Origin: Abyssibius alkaniclasticus
GTDB lineage: Bacteria; Pseudomonadota; Alphaproteobacteria; Rhodobacterales; Rhodobacteraceae
Assembly (NCBI RefSeq): GCF_020447305.1
Contig: NZ_CP095732.1
Location: forward strand, 186,001 to 250,000
Direction of reading: 5' to 3'
Length of the DNA stretch: 64,000 nucleotides
Shown: positions 7,502 to 17,188 of the stretch, in pieces
How the letters are laid out: the number at the start of each line of letters is the position of its first letter
Numbering within the stretch: position 1 is the first letter of the stretch
Program-made: the position numbers and the translations under genes
The notes under the pieces: model-generated
What the model was told of the DNA's origin: nothing
The model's input: only the letters and a program-made list of their open reading frames with translations
Databases searched by the model: none

Positions 7502-8605
7502 TCAGGCGGCGTCGGTTTTCAGCACACCGCGGGCAATCTGGTCGGCCTCGATGGATTCAAACAGCGCCTGGAAATTCCCCTCGCCGAACCCGTCATCCCC
7601 CTTGCGCTGGATGAATTCAAAGAAAATCGGACCGACCATCGTTTTGGAGAAGATCTGCAACAGTATCTTGGTCTCGCCGCCATCGACCACGCCTTCGCCG
7701 TCAATCAGAATGCCGTGTTTCATCATCTCATCCACCGGCTCTTCATGGCCGGGCACGCGCTCATGGCATAGCGCGTAATAGGTGGCGGGGGGTTTGGGCA
7801 TGAATTTCAGCCCGCGCGCGGCAATCGCATCGGCTCCGGCGTAAATGTCATTGCTGCCCACCGCGATATGCTGGATACCTTCGCCGTTATAGCGTTTCAG
7901 ATATTCAACAATCTGCCCGGTTTCGCCCCGGTCCTCGTTGATGGGAATGCGGATGCGCCCGCAGGGCGAGGTGAGCGCGCGGCTCAGCAGGCCCGAATGC
8001 TTGCCGGAAATATCGAAAAAGCGGATCTGCTTGAAATTGAAGATATTGCCGTAGAAATCGAACCAAGTATCCATATTGCCCTTGTGAACATTATGGGTGA
8101 GGTGGTCGAGATAGAAGAAACCAACGCCGCTGGTATCAACACCCGCATCAAACACATATTCATCGGCATAGGCATTCGCGCCCGCCCCGTATTGGTCGAC
8201 GAAATAGATCAGGCTGCCACCAATACCCACCACGGCGGGCACATCCAGCACCTTGTCATCGCCCGTATAGGGCACGGCACCCTTTTCAACCGCATGGTCA
8301 AAAGCGTGCCGGGCATTTACAACCCGCCAGGCCATAGACGGGGCGCAGGGGCCGTGAAACGCCGCGAAACGCTGGCCAAAGCTGCCCGGCTCGGCATTCA
8401 GAACATAGGTTATATCGCCCTGCCGCCACAGGCTGATGGCCTTGGTCTTGTGGTTGGCAACCAGCACATAGCCCATTTTGGTGAACACGTCTTTCAGCAC
8501 CTCGGGTTGCGGATGGGCGAATTCGACAAACTCGAACCCGTCGGTGCCGGCGGGGTTTTCTGCGGAAATTTCAGCCTTGGGGGCTTGGTGCGGGAAAGGG
8601 CCCAT
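7502..8605 (-). CDS. hppD: 4-hydroxyphenylpyruvate dioxygenase
   Basis: Iron-dependent enzyme of 367 aa that converts 4-hydroxyphenylpyruvate to homogentisate in tyrosine breakdown. The C-terminal VOC domain shows the metal ligands in HNVHKGNMDTWFDFYG, GEGIQHIAVGSNDIY and GPIFFEFIQRKGDDGFGEGN (the Glu of FFEF is the third ligand). Length fits the family. The ATG at 8605 starts MGPFPHQAPKAE; the frame is open further upstream only as shadow of the divergent regulator. The Lrp-type gene reads away from it across a 138-base gap, which suggests direct control. Confidence 0.95.
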   Translation of the reverse strand: MGPFPHQAPKAEISAENPAGTDGFEFVEFAHPQPEVLKDVFTKMGYVLVANHKTKAISLWRQGDITYVLNAEPGSFGQRFAAFHGPCAPSMAWRVVNARHAFDHAVEKGAVPYTGDDKVLDVPAVVGIGGSLIYFVDQYGAGANAYADEYVFDAGVDTSGVGFFYLDHLTHNVHKGNMDTWFDFYGNIFNFKQIRFFDISGKHSGLLSRALTSPCGRIRIPINEDRGETGQIVEYLKRYNGEGIQHIAVGSNDIYAGADAIAARGLKFMPKPPATYYALCHERVPGHEEPVDEMMKHGILIDGEGVVDGGETKILLQIFSKTMVGPIFFEFIQRKGDDGFGEGNFQALFESIEADQIARGVLKTDAA

Positions 8606-8743
8606 AGCGCGCTCCTGAATATGATGATGCTTTGGCGCGATTATACTGCATGATTGGCGCAATATGTGCGCGTTTATGGGTGTCGATTCCCAGATTTTTG
8701 CGATATACCCGCACAAAAGCCACAAGTTGCACGGAATTTCCGC
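8606..8743. promoter_or_regulatory. Shared promoter region of hppD and the Lrp-type regulator
   Basis: A 138-base gap between two divergent starts. It holds TTGGCGC followed by an A/T-rich stretch twice (near 8631 and 8654), about 23 bases apart, which could be two sites for the Lrp-type protein. No clear -35/-10 pair is visible. Confidence 0.35.
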
Positions 8744-9220
8744 ATGACAGAATTGGATAGCACCGACCAGCGCCTGCTGATGTTTTTGCAGCAAAACGGT
8801 GCGGCCACCGCGCAGGAGCTTGGCGCGGCGCTGCATCTTTCGCCCAGTCAGGCCGGGCGGCGCCGACAGCGTTTGCAGGATGAGGGGCTGATTGCCGGCT
8901 ATAGCGCGCGGGTCGATCCGGCGCGCGTTGGCCTTGGGGTCGAGGCGTTCATCTCGGTGCATATGGCGGGCCATGCGCCGCAGGTTGGCCGCGCCTTTGT
9001 CGCGCTGACCCGCCGCTGCCCCGAGATTGTGGCCGCCTGGACGATGACCGGCGAGGCCGATTACATGCTGCATGTGTTTTGCGCCGATCTTGGCGCGCTC
9101 AACCATCTTGTGCATCATGTGCTGCTTGCCGAACCCGGCGTCGCCCGCGTGCATAGCCAGATTGCAATGGATCGTGTGAAGGCCAATGCGCCACTGCCCG
9201 TTGGCCGGCAGACAGGCTAG
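8744..9220 (+). CDS. Lrp/AsnC-family transcriptional regulator, likely of hppD
   Basis: Regulator of 158 aa with the standard layout: an N-terminal winged helix ([20 protein letters not shown], then [20 protein letters not shown]) and a C-terminal effector domain (around [19 protein letters not shown]). The start at 8744 places the LDxxD helix at residue 4, as usual for this family. Divergence from hppD suggests it senses tyrosine, phenylalanine or a related keto acid and controls that gene; this is inference from position. Confidence 0.88.
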   Translation: MTELDSTDQRLLMFLQQNGAATAQELGAALHLSPSQAGRRRQRLQDEGLIAGYSARVDPARVGLGVEAFISVHMAGHAPQVGRAFVALTRRCPEIVAAWTMTGEADYMLHVFCADLGALNHLVHHVLLAEPGVARVHSQIAMDRVKANAPLPVGRQTG

Positions 9221-9285
9221 GGCACGCTTTTGGGGTTGATCCTTCAAAGTTAAAGCTTACGTTGCCCAGCCTGAAAGGGAGCCAT

Positions 9286-10218
9286 ATGTCCACAATCGTT
9301 TCCATAAAAAATCTGTCCAAAACCTATGGCAACGGCCATACCGCGCTCGACAATGTCTCGCTTGACATCAAAAAGGGCGAGATTCTGGCGCTGCTCGGGC
9401 CAAATGGCGCGGGCAAGACCACGCTCATTTCCATCATCTGCGGGCTGGTCAAGGCCAGCCAGGGCACGGTTGAAGTGGGCGGCTATGACACCGTGCGCAA
9501 CTTTCGCAAATGCCGCGAGCAAATCGCGCTGGTGCCCCAGGAATTGACGGTTGAATCCTACGAGCCGGTTGTGACGACCATGCGCTTTTCGCGCCGCCTG
9601 TTCGGCAAACCCGCCAACCCCGCCTTGCTAGAAGACATCCTGAAAAAGCTGAGCCTGAGCGACAAGCGCGATGCCCGTATCATGACGCTGTCAGGCGGCA
9701 TGAAGCGCCGCGTGATGATCGCCAAGGCCCTGAGCCACGAGCCGACCGTGCTGTTTCTGGACGAGCCGACCGCCGGGGTTGATGTCGAACTGCGCAAGGA
9801 TATGTGGAACATGGTGCGCGAATTGCGCGACAATGGCGTCACCGTCATCCTGACCACGCATTACATTGAAGAGGCCGAGGAAATGGCCGACCGGATTGGC
9901 GTGATCGACAAGGGCAGGCTGGTGCTTGTAGAGGAAAAAACCGAGCTGATGAAGCGGCTGGGCAAGAAAGAGCTGCATGTGGAACTGGCCGCCCCCGCGC
10001 CCAACCCGCTGCCCGAAAGCCTGACGGAATTTGCGCTGAGCCTGGATGAAAGCCGCCAGAACCTGACCTACAGCTATGATACGAATGCGCGGCGCACCGG
10101 CATTGCCCGCCTGCTGAGCGCGCTATCAGATTGCGGCATGGCGCTGCGCGACGTGGCCACGCGCCAAAGCAGCCTGGAAGAAATTTTCGTGGCTCTGGTC
10201 AAGGGAGAGCAGGCATGA
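9286..10218 (+). CDS. ABC transporter ATP-binding protein (ABC-2 type, YadG-like)
   Basis: Cytoplasmic ATPase of 310 aa. Walker A is GPNGAGKTT (near residue 40), the signature is LSGGMKRR and Walker B is [12 protein letters not shown], followed by the switch His in [17 protein letters not shown]-terminal extension of about 80 residues follows, as in YadG-like ATPases. The ATG at 9286 is chosen because AAAGGGAG lies seven bases before it. The stop overlaps the start of the permease gene (ATGA), so the two form one exporter of unknown substrate. Confidence 0.92.
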   Translation: MSTIVSIKNLSKTYGNGHTALDNVSLDIKKGEILALLGPNGAGKTTLISIICGLVKASQGTVEVGGYDTVRNFRKCREQIALVPQELTVESYEPVVTTMRFSRRLFGKPANPALLEDILKKLSLSDKRDARIMTLSGGMKRRVMIAKALSHEPTVLFLDEPTAGVDVELRKDMWNMVRELRDNGVTVILTTHYIEEAEEMADRIGVIDKGRLVLVEEKTELMKRLGKKELHVELAAPAPNPLPESLTEFALSLDESRQNLTYSYDTNARRTGIARLLSALSDCGMALRDVATRQSSLEEIFVALVKGEQA

Positions 10219-10976
10219 ACTATCGCGCGATCTGGGCCATTTACCATTTTGAAATGTCCCGCACCTTCCGCACGATGTGGCAAAGCATCGTCTCGCCCGT
10301 CGTTTCTACCTCGCTCTATTTCGTGGTGTTCGGCGCGGCGATCGGCAGCCGCATCCAGTCGGTTGAAGGGGTCAGCTACGGGGCGTTCATCGTGCCCGGG
10401 CTGATCATGCTGACCGTGCTGCAGCAAAGCGTGTCCAACGCGGCGTTCGGCATCTATTTCCCGAAATTCACCGGCACGATCTACGAGATTCTATCCGCCC
10501 CCGCCTCGTTTGTGGAAGTGCTGATCGGCTATGTCGGCGCGGCGGCGACCAAGGCGCTGCTGATCGGCATGATCATTCTGGCCACCGCCAATCTGTTCGT
10601 CGATTTCAGCATCGCGCATCCGTTCTGGATGCTGGGTTTTCTGGCGCTCACCTGCATATCCTTCGCGCTTCTTGGCTTTATCATCGGTATCTGGGCGGGG
10701 AATTTCGAGCAGCTCCAGCTTGTGCCGCTGCTGGTCATCACGCCCCTGGTGTTTCTGGGCGGGTCGTTCTACTCGGTCTCGATGCTGCCGGAAGCCTGGC
10801 AGGATGTCGCCCTGCTCAACCCGGTGCTGTATCTGGTCAGCGGCTTTCGCTGGGCGTTCTTTGAAGTGTCCGACATCAACCCGATGATCAGCTTTGGCAT
10901 GGTCGCGTTGTTCATGGCCGCCTGCCTGGGCGTGATCGCCTGGATCTTCAAATCGGGTTACAAGCTCAAATCCTAG
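10215..10976 (+). CDS. ABC-2 type transporter permease (YadH-like)
   Basis: Membrane protein of 253 aa with six predicted spans and the ABC-2 arrangement: an N-terminal amphipathic segment ([20 protein letters not shown]), and the conserved [19 protein letters not shown] block between late spans. It is translationally coupled to the ATPase upstream. YadGH-type exporters are widespread but their substrates are mostly undefined. The end overlaps the convergent hydantoinase gene by four bases. Confidence 0.92.
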   Translation: MNYRAIWAIYHFEMSRTFRTMWQSIVSPVVSTSLYFVVFGAAIGSRIQSVEGVSYGAFIVPGLIMLTVLQQSVSNAAFGIYFPKFTGTIYEILSAPASFVEVLIGYVGAAATKALLIGMIILATANLFVDFSIAHPFWMLGFLALTCISFALLGFIIGIWAGNFEQLQLVPLLVITPLVFLGGSFYSVSMLPEAWQDVALLNPVLYLVSGFRWAFFEVSDINPMISFGMVALFMAACLGVIAWIFKSGYKLKS

Positions 10977-12979
10977 TGGCTTTGGGCCGTGCGCGGGCGG
11001 CCCGATGCCGCGGCGCTGAACAGCGCCTCGACAAATACCGAACGCCCTTCAACCTGCGAGCGGGTAATCTCCTCACTTGGTGAAATATGGATGCCCTCGG
11101 CCCCCGCCGCCTCGGCCCGCGAAGCCGCATCGGCGGCCACAAACGCGCGCGCATGGGCGGCGGCATCCGCCTCGCGGCCCATATCAAGCGGGCCTTCGGG
11201 AAGATGCAGCCGATATACACCATCGGCCGGGCTGGTCACCGTCAGGCTGGCGCGCATTGTCACCTGCCCCACGACCGCGCCAATCGCATTGGCCACGCCG
11301 CCATGTTCGGGCAGAACGCAATCGCAGCCCAGCAATGCGCCCACCGCCGGATAATAGGTTGCCGCAGAAGCGCCAAGCCCGACAAGCGGCAGGCCAAGCC
11401 CGACCGATATGCGCGCCGCCCCGACATGGCCGGGCTGGCCGGCCAGCACCAGGCTGTGGCGCGCCAGATCATCGGCATTGGCAAAGCCGTCCTCGGCCAA
11501 AGCCGCGGCCATCAGGCATTCGGCGGTCTGGCGGTGAAGCTGGTCAATCACCGCGCGCGCCACGCTTTCACCATCGGGTGCGAAGACCAGGCCGGCATTG
11601 GTTTTCTGGCGGGCAAACAGCGTGGCGGCCTTTTGCGCCGCCCCCGCATCCCAGCCCGATTGCAGGCCCAGCACATGGCTGGCATCGCTTGGGGTCAGCG
11701 CGCCGCGCTGCGCCAGACCGCGCGCGATCAGCTTGTGCATGGCGGGCATATCGGTGCGGGTTTTCACCATGCTGGCCAGCGTATGCAGCCCCGTGCCCAG
11801 CCGCGCCAGCAGGTCCGCCTCGCGCGCGCTCAGCCCGGATTCATTGCGCCCGATGCGGTTGACAGCGCGCACGAACTGCCCGTCAAATTCCGAAAGCCGC
11901 TCGCGCGCCACAGCCTCATTTAGCGCGCCATGCACGATGTCCGGGTATTCATGCGCCAAAAGGCTGACCGGCAGCACGCGCCGCGGGCCCAGCCGCAGCA
12001 CCGAAGCCAGCCCCTCATGCACAAGCTGCACGGCGCTATCGCCCCCCAGCCCGCTGGTGCGCATGGCCACCGCCTCGACCATTGTGCGATGCCCGCCCAC
12101 CAGCGCGCCATCCGGGTCGATCAGCGGCTGGCCGTCGCGCAAAATGGCAATATCGGTGGTCGTGCCGCCAATATCGGAAACGATGGCGTTTTCAGCCTGG
12201 GTCAGCCAGCGCGCGCCGACAATGCTGGCGGCCGGGCCGGAAAGAATGGTTTCAATCGGGCGGGCGCGGGCCACATCGGCGGCAATCAGCGCGCCATCGC
12301 CACGCACCACCATGCAGGGCGCGTCAATGCCATGCTGCGCCATCAGCCCTTCGGTGGCGGCAATCAGGTGTTCGATCATCGATACAAGCCGCGCATTCAG
12401 CATGGCGGTCAGCGCGCGTTTGGGGCCGTTCAGCCGGGCCGAAAGCTCGTGGCTGCAGGTGACAGGCTTGCCGGTCAGCTCGCGGATGATCTGCCGCGCG
12501 GCCAGCTCGTGCATGGGGTTGCGGGTGGCGAATTGCGCGGCCACGGCAAAAGCGCCAACATGGCTGTCAATGCGTTGCACAGCGGCGCGCAGCGCGTTTT
12601 CATCCAGCGGGGCCGCGGCGCCGCCGGCATGGTCATGGCCGCCGGGCACAAACAGCACAGGGTCATCGCCAATCACCTGATCAAGCCCCGCGCGGTTCAT
12701 ATCGGCCGGCGAAAACCCGATGGCGACCAGCGCCACGCGCCCGCCCTGCCCTTCTACCAGCGCATTGGTGGCCAGCGTGGTCGACATCGACACTAGCGCA
12801 ATATCAGCCGCCGCAATGCCCGATTGCGCCAGCACTGCGGCTACCGCCCCGCCAATCCCGCGCGAAAGATCGTCCTTGGTGGTCAGCGATTTTGCGCTGG
12901 CCAGAATCTCGCGCTCATCCTTGATCAGCACGGCATCGGTATAGGTGCCGCCAGTGTCGATGCCCAAAAAAATGCTCAT
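10973..12979 (-). CDS. Hydantoinase/oxoprolinase family protein, HyuA-type subunit
   Basis: Protein of 668 aa with the actin-like ATPase fold of the hydantoinase A/oxoprolinase family. The N-terminus ([17 protein letters not shown]) has the phosphate loop GTYTD, and a second loop [14 protein letters not shown] lies in the middle. Such subunits hydrolyse cyclic amides such as hydantoins or 5-oxoproline with ATP, usually together with a HyuB subunit. No HyuB gene lies beside it. The ATG at 12979 is preferred because GGGGCAGG lies just upstream; an ATG at 12991 adds four residues. Confidence 0.88.
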   Translation of the reverse strand: MSIFLGIDTGGTYTDAVLIKDEREILASAKSLTTKDDLSRGIGGAVAAVLAQSGIAAADIALVSMSTTLATNALVEGQGGRVALVAIGFSPADMNRAGLDQVIGDDPVLFVPGGHDHAGGAAAPLDENALRAAVQRIDSHVGAFAVAAQFATRNPMHELAARQIIRELTGKPVTCSHELSARLNGPKRALTAMLNARLVSMIEHLIAATEGLMAQHGIDAPCMVVRGDGALIAADVARARPIETILSGPAASIVGARWLTQAENAIVSDIGGTTTDIAILRDGQPLIDPDGALVGGHRTMVEAVAMRTSGLGGDSAVQLVHEGLASVLRLGPRRVLPVSLLAHEYPDIVHGALNEAVARERLSEFDGQFVRAVNRIGRNESGLSAREADLLARLGTGLHTLASMVKTRTDMPAMHKLIARGLAQRGALTPSDASHVLGLQSGWDAGAAQKAATLFARQKTNAGLVFAPDGESVARAVIDQLHRQTAECLMAAALAEDGFANADDLARHSLVLAGQPGHVGAARISVGLGLPLVGLGASAATYYPAVGALLGCDCVLPEHGGVANAIGAVVGQVTMRASLTVTSPADGVYRLHLPEGPLDMGREADAAAHARAFVAADAASRAEAAGAEGIHISPSEEITRSQVEGRSVFVEALFSAAASGRPRTAQSH

Positions 12980-13136
12980 GCCCTGCCCCATATTTTCTGC
13001 AGGACATAACGCCGTGGCGCGCCCATGTCAGGCCCAATTACGACCATAAGCCCGGATTTTCCCGGCGCGGGGGGCGGCAAGAATGATCCGTTTGGCACTG
13101 CTTGACGTAACAGCATTACAGAAAGGACAGGAAGAT

Positions 13137-13230
13137 ATGATGCGACTGACGGGTCTGCTTACCGCCACCGTGCTGCCTGCACCCCCACTTATGGCCCATC
13201 AGCCGGTGCAGCCGGATGCCGGGCAAAGCT
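13137..13230 (+). pseudogene. 5' remnant of a secreted-protein gene, cut by the dispersed repeat
   Basis: A purine-rich GGACAGGAAG precedes two ATGs (13137 and 13140) and a signal-peptide-like start (MMRLTGLLTATVLPAPPLMA). The frame then runs directly into the repeat copy at 13231 and continues to 13481 with proline/arginine-rich translation that looks non-coding. The simplest reading is a gene start whose body was lost or replaced when the repeat arrived. It could also be a chance frame. Confidence 0.4.
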
Positions 13231-13342
13231 TTGCCCGTGCCGCACAACCACCAGACAGCCGCCCGAAAACCCGCACCGCCCCGGGCCCGACCCGGGGCCT
13301 CGCCCCTGCCCTGCCAAACCGACCTGGCGACACATTTGCCGC
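13231..13342 (-). repeat. Dispersed ~112-bp GC-rich palindromic repeat, copy 2
   Basis: Reverse complement of the repeat at 5257-5370. Shared blocks include GGCGAGGCCCCGGG, GGGCCCGGGGCGG and GCGGGTTTTCGGGCGG, with the same order and nearly the same spacing. The core can fold into a strong stem (GCCCCGGG with CCCGGGGC). No target duplication or transposase is visible around either copy. Confidence 0.75.
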
Positions 13343-13498
13343 CCGCGGTCATTGCCCGCAGCTTGCGCATCATGCCCAGCATCAACCAGACCTTCTGGAA
13401 CGAGGTGGATCGCAGTCCCGAAAGCCAGGGCTTCAGGGGTGTAATCAGCCGGTGCCACACCTATATCCGGTGCTGAATTGAATTATCAGGTGCAACAT

Positions 13499-14269
13499 AT
13501 GAATAAACTGGCTTTGATCACCGGCGCGTCTTCGGGCATCGGTGCCGAACTCGCCCGCGCCCATGCCGCACAGGGCGGTGGTCTCATCATGACCGCGCGC
13601 CGCAGCAGCGCGCTCGAGGCGTTGCGCGACGAGCTTGTGGCCGCGCATGACATTCCCGTGCATGTCATCGCCCAGGATCTTGGCGCCGCCGGTGGTGCGG
13701 ATGCGCTTTATGATGCCGTGGCCAAGCTGGGGTTGAAACCCGATTATCTGATCAACAATGCAGGCTTTGGCGGGCATGGCGCGCATATCGCGCGCGATCT
13801 GGCCACCGAACAGGCAATGATCGATCTGAATGTGAAGGCGCTGGTCACACTCTGCCACCGTTTCGGGGCCGATATGGCGGCGCGCGGCGCGGGCAAAATT
13901 CTGAATGTCGGCTCGACCGCCGGCTATATGCCGGGGCCAACGCAGGCGGTGTATTTCGCCACCAAGGCCTTTGTGAACAGCTTTTCACAGGCGCTGGATT
14001 TCGAGCTGCGCCCCAAAGGCGTGACCGTATCGCTGCTGGCGCCCGGCGCGGTAAAGACCGAGTTCATGGATGTGGCGGGCATGGCGGATTCGCGTATGGC
14101 CAAGGGTGGCAAATCTGCCAAAAGCGTGGCGGAATTTGGCTATCGGCTCATGCAAAAGGGCAAGCCAGTGGGTGTGAATGAGCCGGGCCTGTCCTTTCTG
14201 CTCAACTGGGTCATGCCGCTGATGCCACGCCGCATGGCGATGCGCATGGTGCAAAAGATGATGGCCTGA
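13499..14269 (+). CDS. SDR-family oxidoreductase (DltE-like)
   Basis: NAD(P)-dependent short-chain dehydrogenase of 256 aa. The cofactor loop is [11 protein letters not shown] near residue 8, NNAGFGGHG is the NNAG motif, and Ser139, Tyr152 and Lys156 ([19 protein letters not shown] region) form the catalytic set with normal spacing. It resembles the DltE/YqjQ subgroup, whose substrates are generally undefined. The ATG at 13499 is chosen since the Rossmann strand starts immediately (MNKLALITG). Confidence 0.88.
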   Translation: MNKLALITGASSGIGAELARAHAAQGGGLIMTARRSSALEALRDELVAAHDIPVHVIAQDLGAAGGADALYDAVAKLGLKPDYLINNAGFGGHGAHIARDLATEQAMIDLNVKALVTLCHRFGADMAARGAGKILNVGSTAGYMPGPTQAVYFATKAFVNSFSQALDFELRPKGVTVSLLAPGAVKTEFMDVAGMADSRMAKGGKSAKSVAEFGYRLMQKGKPVGVNEPGLSFLLNWVMPLMPRRMAMRMVQKMMA

Positions 14270-14270
14270 T

Positions 14271-14316
14271 GCCGCTTTTGGCACCGCTATCCCCTTCCCA
14301 GCGGCCAAAAGGCGGC
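14271..14316. terminator. Inverted repeat between SDR and rimO genes
   Basis: GCCGCTTTTGGC (14271-14282) pairs with GCCAAAAGGCGGC (14304-14316) with one bulge, directly after the SDR stop. A T run is missing. It could end the SDR transcript or form part of the rimO leader. Confidence 0.4.
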
Positions 14317-14330
14317 GTATAGGGCGCAGG

Positions 14331-15719
14331 ATGAGCCAGAATCCTCCCAGCCTTCGCCCCGATCTTGCCCCGCGCGCCCGCGTGGTTGAAGCCGCGCGCC
14401 CGCACCAGCCCCGCCCGAACCAACCCCGTATCGGCATGGTCAGCCTTGGCTGCCCGAAAGCCCTGGTGGATAGCGAGCGGATTCTGACGCGGCTGCGCGC
14501 CGAGGGCTATGCCATCTCGCCCGATTATGCCGGGGCCGAGGCGGTGATTGTGAACACTTGCGGCTTTCTCGACTCTGCAAAAGCCGAAAGCCTTGAAACG
14601 ATTGGCGAGGCACTGGCCGCCAATGGCCGGGTCATCGTCACCGGCTGTCTGGGCGCCGAGCCTGACTATATTACCGGCGCGCACCCGTCGGTTCTGGCCG
14701 TCACCGGCCCGCACCAGTATGAGCAGGTGCTGGATGCGGTTCATGCCGCCGTGCCCCCCAGCCCCGACCCGTTTATCGACCTTCTGCCGGGCCAATCGGT
14801 GCATTTGACGCCGCGCCATTTCAGCTATCTGAAAATTTCCGAAGGCTGCAACCACAAGTGCAAATTCTGCATCATCCCCGATATGCGCGGCAAACTGGCC
14901 AGCCGCCCGGCCCATGCGATTTTGCGCGAGGCGGAAAAGCTGGTTGATAATGGCGTGAAGGAACTGCTGGTCATCAGCCAGGATACCAGCGCCTATGGCG
15001 TGGACATCAAACACGCCGAAGACCGTGGCCACCGTGCGCATATTACCGACCTTGCGCGCGATCTGGGCAGCCTTGGCGCCTGGGTGCGGCTGCATTATGT
15101 CTATCCATATCCGCATGTGCGCAACCTTATCCCGCTGATGGCCGAAGGGCTGGTGCTGCCCTATCTCGACATTCCGTTCCAGCACGCCCACCCAGAGGTT
15201 TTGCGCCGCATGGCGCGGCCCGCCGCGGCCGCCAAAACGCTGGATGAAATTGCCCTTTGGCGCGCCGATTGCCCCGATATTGCCCTGCGCAGCACGTTTA
15301 TCGTTGGCTATCCGGGTGAGACCGAGGACGAGTTCCAGACATTGCTCGACTGGCTTGATGAGGCGCAGCTCGAACGGGTTGGCTGTTTTCAGTATGAAAA
15401 CGTGGCCGGTGCGCGCTCAAACGCCCTGCCCGGCCATGTCGCGGACGAGGTGAAGCAGGAGCGCTGGAACCGCTTCATGGAAAAATCGCAAGAAATTTCC
15501 GCTGCCAGGCTGGCGCGCAAACTTGGCCAGGTGCTGGATGTGATCGTGGATGAAGTGGATAGTGAAGGTGCCACATGCCGCACCAAGGCCGATGCGCCGG
15601 AAATTGACGGCAACCTGTTCATTGATGACGGGTTTGAGGGGCTTGCCCCCGGCGACATCGTTCAGGTTATGGTGGATGAGGCCGGGGACTATGATTTATG
15701 GGGCAGCCTGCCCCGGTGA
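14331..15719 (+). CDS. rimO: Ribosomal protein S12 methylthiotransferase
   Basis: Radical-SAM enzyme of 462 aa that methylthiolates an aspartate of ribosomal protein S12. The N-terminal UPF0004 domain has cysteines in [22 protein letters not shown] and TGCLGAE, which bind the second iron-sulfur cluster. The radical-SAM motif [11 protein letters not shown] has Cys173, Cys177 and Cys180. The C-terminal TRAM domain ends the protein. An N-terminal arginine/proline-rich extension of about 30 residues precedes the core ([12 protein letters not shown]), so a later start cannot be excluded. Confidence 0.95.
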   Translation: MSQNPPSLRPDLAPRARVVEAARPHQPRPNQPRIGMVSLGCPKALVDSERILTRLRAEGYAISPDYAGAEAVIVNTCGFLDSAKAESLETIGEALAANGRVIVTGCLGAEPDYITGAHPSVLAVTGPHQYEQVLDAVHAAVPPSPDPFIDLLPGQSVHLTPRHFSYLKISEGCNHKCKFCIIPDMRGKLASRPAHAILREAEKLVDNGVKELLVISQDTSAYGVDIKHAEDRGHRAHITDLARDLGSLGAWVRLHYVYPYPHVRNLIPLMAEGLVLPYLDIPFQHAHPEVLRRMARPAAAAKTLDEIALWRADCPDIALRSTFIVGYPGETEDEFQTLLDWLDEAQLERVGCFQYENVAGARSNALPGHVADEVKQERWNRFMEKSQEISAARLARKLGQVLDVIVDEVDSEGATCRTKADAPEIDGNLFIDDGFEGLAPGDIVQVMVDEAGDYDLWGSLPR

Positions 15720-15728
15720 TTTCAGCGC

Positions 15729-16193
15729 CTAAAAGTCGATATGTTCCTTGAACTGCCCCATAGAGCGGCCCCATTGCGCGATGATCAACTCGAACGTATC
15801 CATCTGGATGGGCGCATTGGCGACAAAGTAGAAGTCGAGCCAGGGGTCGAAATCCTCATCCAGATAGGCGCGCCCAACCAGCTTGGTCATGTTCCATTCA
15901 TTCACCACGCCGGGCGTTGTGCCGTCGATCAGGTTGAACCCCACGCTGAGATTGATGGCGCGGCAATTGTTGAACGCATCGTCGCAGCTATAAAACCACA
16001 TCCGGTAGCCCACGCCATTTGCGCTGCTTTCAATGAAGGGGCGGCCGTTGGACGAGCGATCCAGCGTCGCGCGATAACCAAGTTCCTGCAAGGCGGCAAC
16101 CATGCCTTGCGGGTCGGCCGCAGTCACGTTTTCTGCAAAAACCGATGTGGCCAGCAGCGTGAATGCCGCGGCAAAATGGGGGATCTTTCTCAT
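15729..16193 (-). CDS. YbjN domain-containing secreted protein
   Basis: Protein of 154 aa with a signal peptide (MRKIPHFAAAFTLLATSVFA). The pattern DPQGMVAALQELGYRATLD, RMWFYSCDD and LVGRAYLDEDFDPWLDFYF is that of the YbjN-like bacterial sensory transduction family. It is paralogous to the next gene on the same strand, which has the same landmarks (NPEGMVEALANLG, IWFYGCSG, LMGRAYLDDESDPFLDQYL). Function is unknown. Two cysteines in the centre could form a disulfide. Confidence 0.8.
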   Translation of the reverse strand: MRKIPHFAAAFTLLATSVFAENVTAADPQGMVAALQELGYRATLDRSSNGRPFIESSANGVGYRMWFYSCDDAFNNCRAINLSVGFNLIDGTTPGVVNEWNMTKLVGRAYLDEDFDPWLDFYFVANAPIQMDTFELIIAQWGRSMGQFKEHIDF

Positions 16194-16272
16194 AATCTTT
16201 CCTCAATCTGTATCCAATAGATGAAAGCTAACAAGACAAAGCCATTGACGATAGTATTTTTGTAAATTGATT

Positions 16273-16304
16273 GCCCGCCATCCGCAGTTCTGCATCTGGC
16301 GGGC
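16273..16304 (-). terminator. Terminator-like hairpin after the second YbjN-like gene
   Basis: GCCCGCCA (16273-16280) pairs with TGGCGGGC (16297-16304), and on the minus strand it is followed by an AT-rich stretch with a run of T after some distance. It lies 16 bases beyond the stop of the gene at 16320-16781 and before its paralogue. Confidence 0.5.
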
Positions 16305-16319
16305 CGGACTTTATGGCGG

Positions 16320-16781
16320 TTACTGGTCGAGTTCTGCGCGGAACTCGCCCAGGGCGCGGTCCCATTCATTGACGAATTGCGCGAAGGTCAGCAGGGTCAT
16401 GCCGCCGCCCGAAACCAGATACTGGTCAAGAAACGGGTCGCTTTCATCATCAAGATAGGCGCGGCCCATCAGCTTGCCTGCATTCCAGGCATTGACGAGC
16501 GCGATGTCGGCACCGTCCGGCAGGTCAAACCCGGCGCTGAAAATGGTTGCGATACAGCCACTGCCCCCGGAACAGCCATAAAACCAGATGGTATAGGGCC
16601 CGCTTTCACCCTCGGCTGAGATGAGCGGATCGCCTACCTGATCGGTGCCAAGCTCGGGATTCTGGCCAAGATTTGCCAGGGCTTCGACCATGCCTTCGGG
16701 ATTGGTCGAGCTGATATTCTGCGCAAGAACAGGCGCGGCCAACCCCAGGAGGGCGGCACAGGAAAGGGCTAGTAGTCGCAT
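16320..16781 (-). CDS. YbjN domain-containing secreted protein, paralogue
   Basis: Protein of 153 aa with a signal peptide (MRLLALSCAALLGLAAPVLA). It shares the NPEGMVEAL, WFYGC and GRAYLDDESDPFLD landmarks with the protein at 15729-16193, so the pair arose by duplication. Start at 16781 is chosen because GGAG lies six bases upstream and the signal peptide begins there. Two cysteines flank a glycine-rich turn (CSGGSGC). Role unknown; the hairpin between the copies suggests separate transcripts. Confidence 0.8.
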   Translation of the reverse strand: MRLLALSCAALLGLAAPVLAQNISSTNPEGMVEALANLGQNPELGTDQVGDPLISAEGESGPYTIWFYGCSGGSGCIATIFSAGFDLPDGADIALVNAWNAGKLMGRAYLDDESDPFLDQYLVSGGGMTLLTFAQFVNEWDRALGEFRAELDQ

Positions 16782-16921
16782 GAAGACTCCGTTGGTTGAT
16801 GATGCCAAAAGTGGTAGCGAGGCGGTGGTGCAAAGTAAACAAACTTGCCAGACCCACAGGCGCAGCCATTGCCCAAAGGCAGGTTCGCGCGCATGTTGGG
16901 GCCAGCGCGAAGGAGCCTGCG

Positions 16922-17152
16922 ATGTTTACGATAGAAGATGAATTTTCGGTGACCAAAATCACGTTGGTCGATGATACCGACCTCGAAGACCAGGCCGATG
17001 TGGTGATCGAGATCGGCGCCGAATCTGTGGTGATCCGCCAGTTCAATATCGAGGCGAACCTGCCCGATGAAATTACCCTGACCCATGCACAGCTAGAAGA
17101 TCTGAAAGCCGCGATCAACCTGCCTGCCGGTGCCTATACACGGGCGAAATAG
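16922..17152 (+). CDS. Small acidic cytoplasmic protein, function unknown
   Basis: Protein of 76 aa with a good ribosome site (AAGGAG, seven bases before ATG). It is acidic (DDTDLEDQADVVIEIGAES) with alternating hydrophobic residues suggesting beta strands, then a short helix (AQLEDLKAAIN). No signal peptide or membrane segment. I do not recognise a family. It is divergent from the YbjN-like gene and followed by a hairpin. Confidence 0.65.
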   Translation: MFTIEDEFSVTKITLVDDTDLEDQADVVIEIGAESVVIRQFNIEANLPDEITLTHAQLEDLKAAINLPAGAYTRAK

Positions 17153-17182
17153 GGGCGCGCCACGCATCTGTGGGCGCGCCCC
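17152..17182. terminator. Hairpin between two small convergent genes
   Basis: GGGGCGCGCC (17152-17161) pairs with GGCGCGCCCC (17173-17182) in a ten-base stem that starts on the last base of the acidic-protein stop codon. No T run follows; a bidirectional terminator is plausible. Confidence 0.45.
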
Positions 17183-17188
17183 GAAGCT

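Larger units (their letters stand above)
12980..13498. other. Gene-free stretch between hydantoinase and SDR genes
   Basis: About 520 bases. It holds the divergent promoter region of the hydantoinase gene (12980-13080), a signal-peptide-like reading-frame start (13137), the second copy of the dispersed repeat (13231-13342), and a last part (13343-13498) in which I see no recognised gene. Confidence 0.6.

Noticed and set aside
13343-13481. Peptide frame MPSINQTFWNEVDRSPES as a possible gene tail
   Set aside because: No domain recognised, no start or ribosome site outside the repeat; left as unknown sequence.
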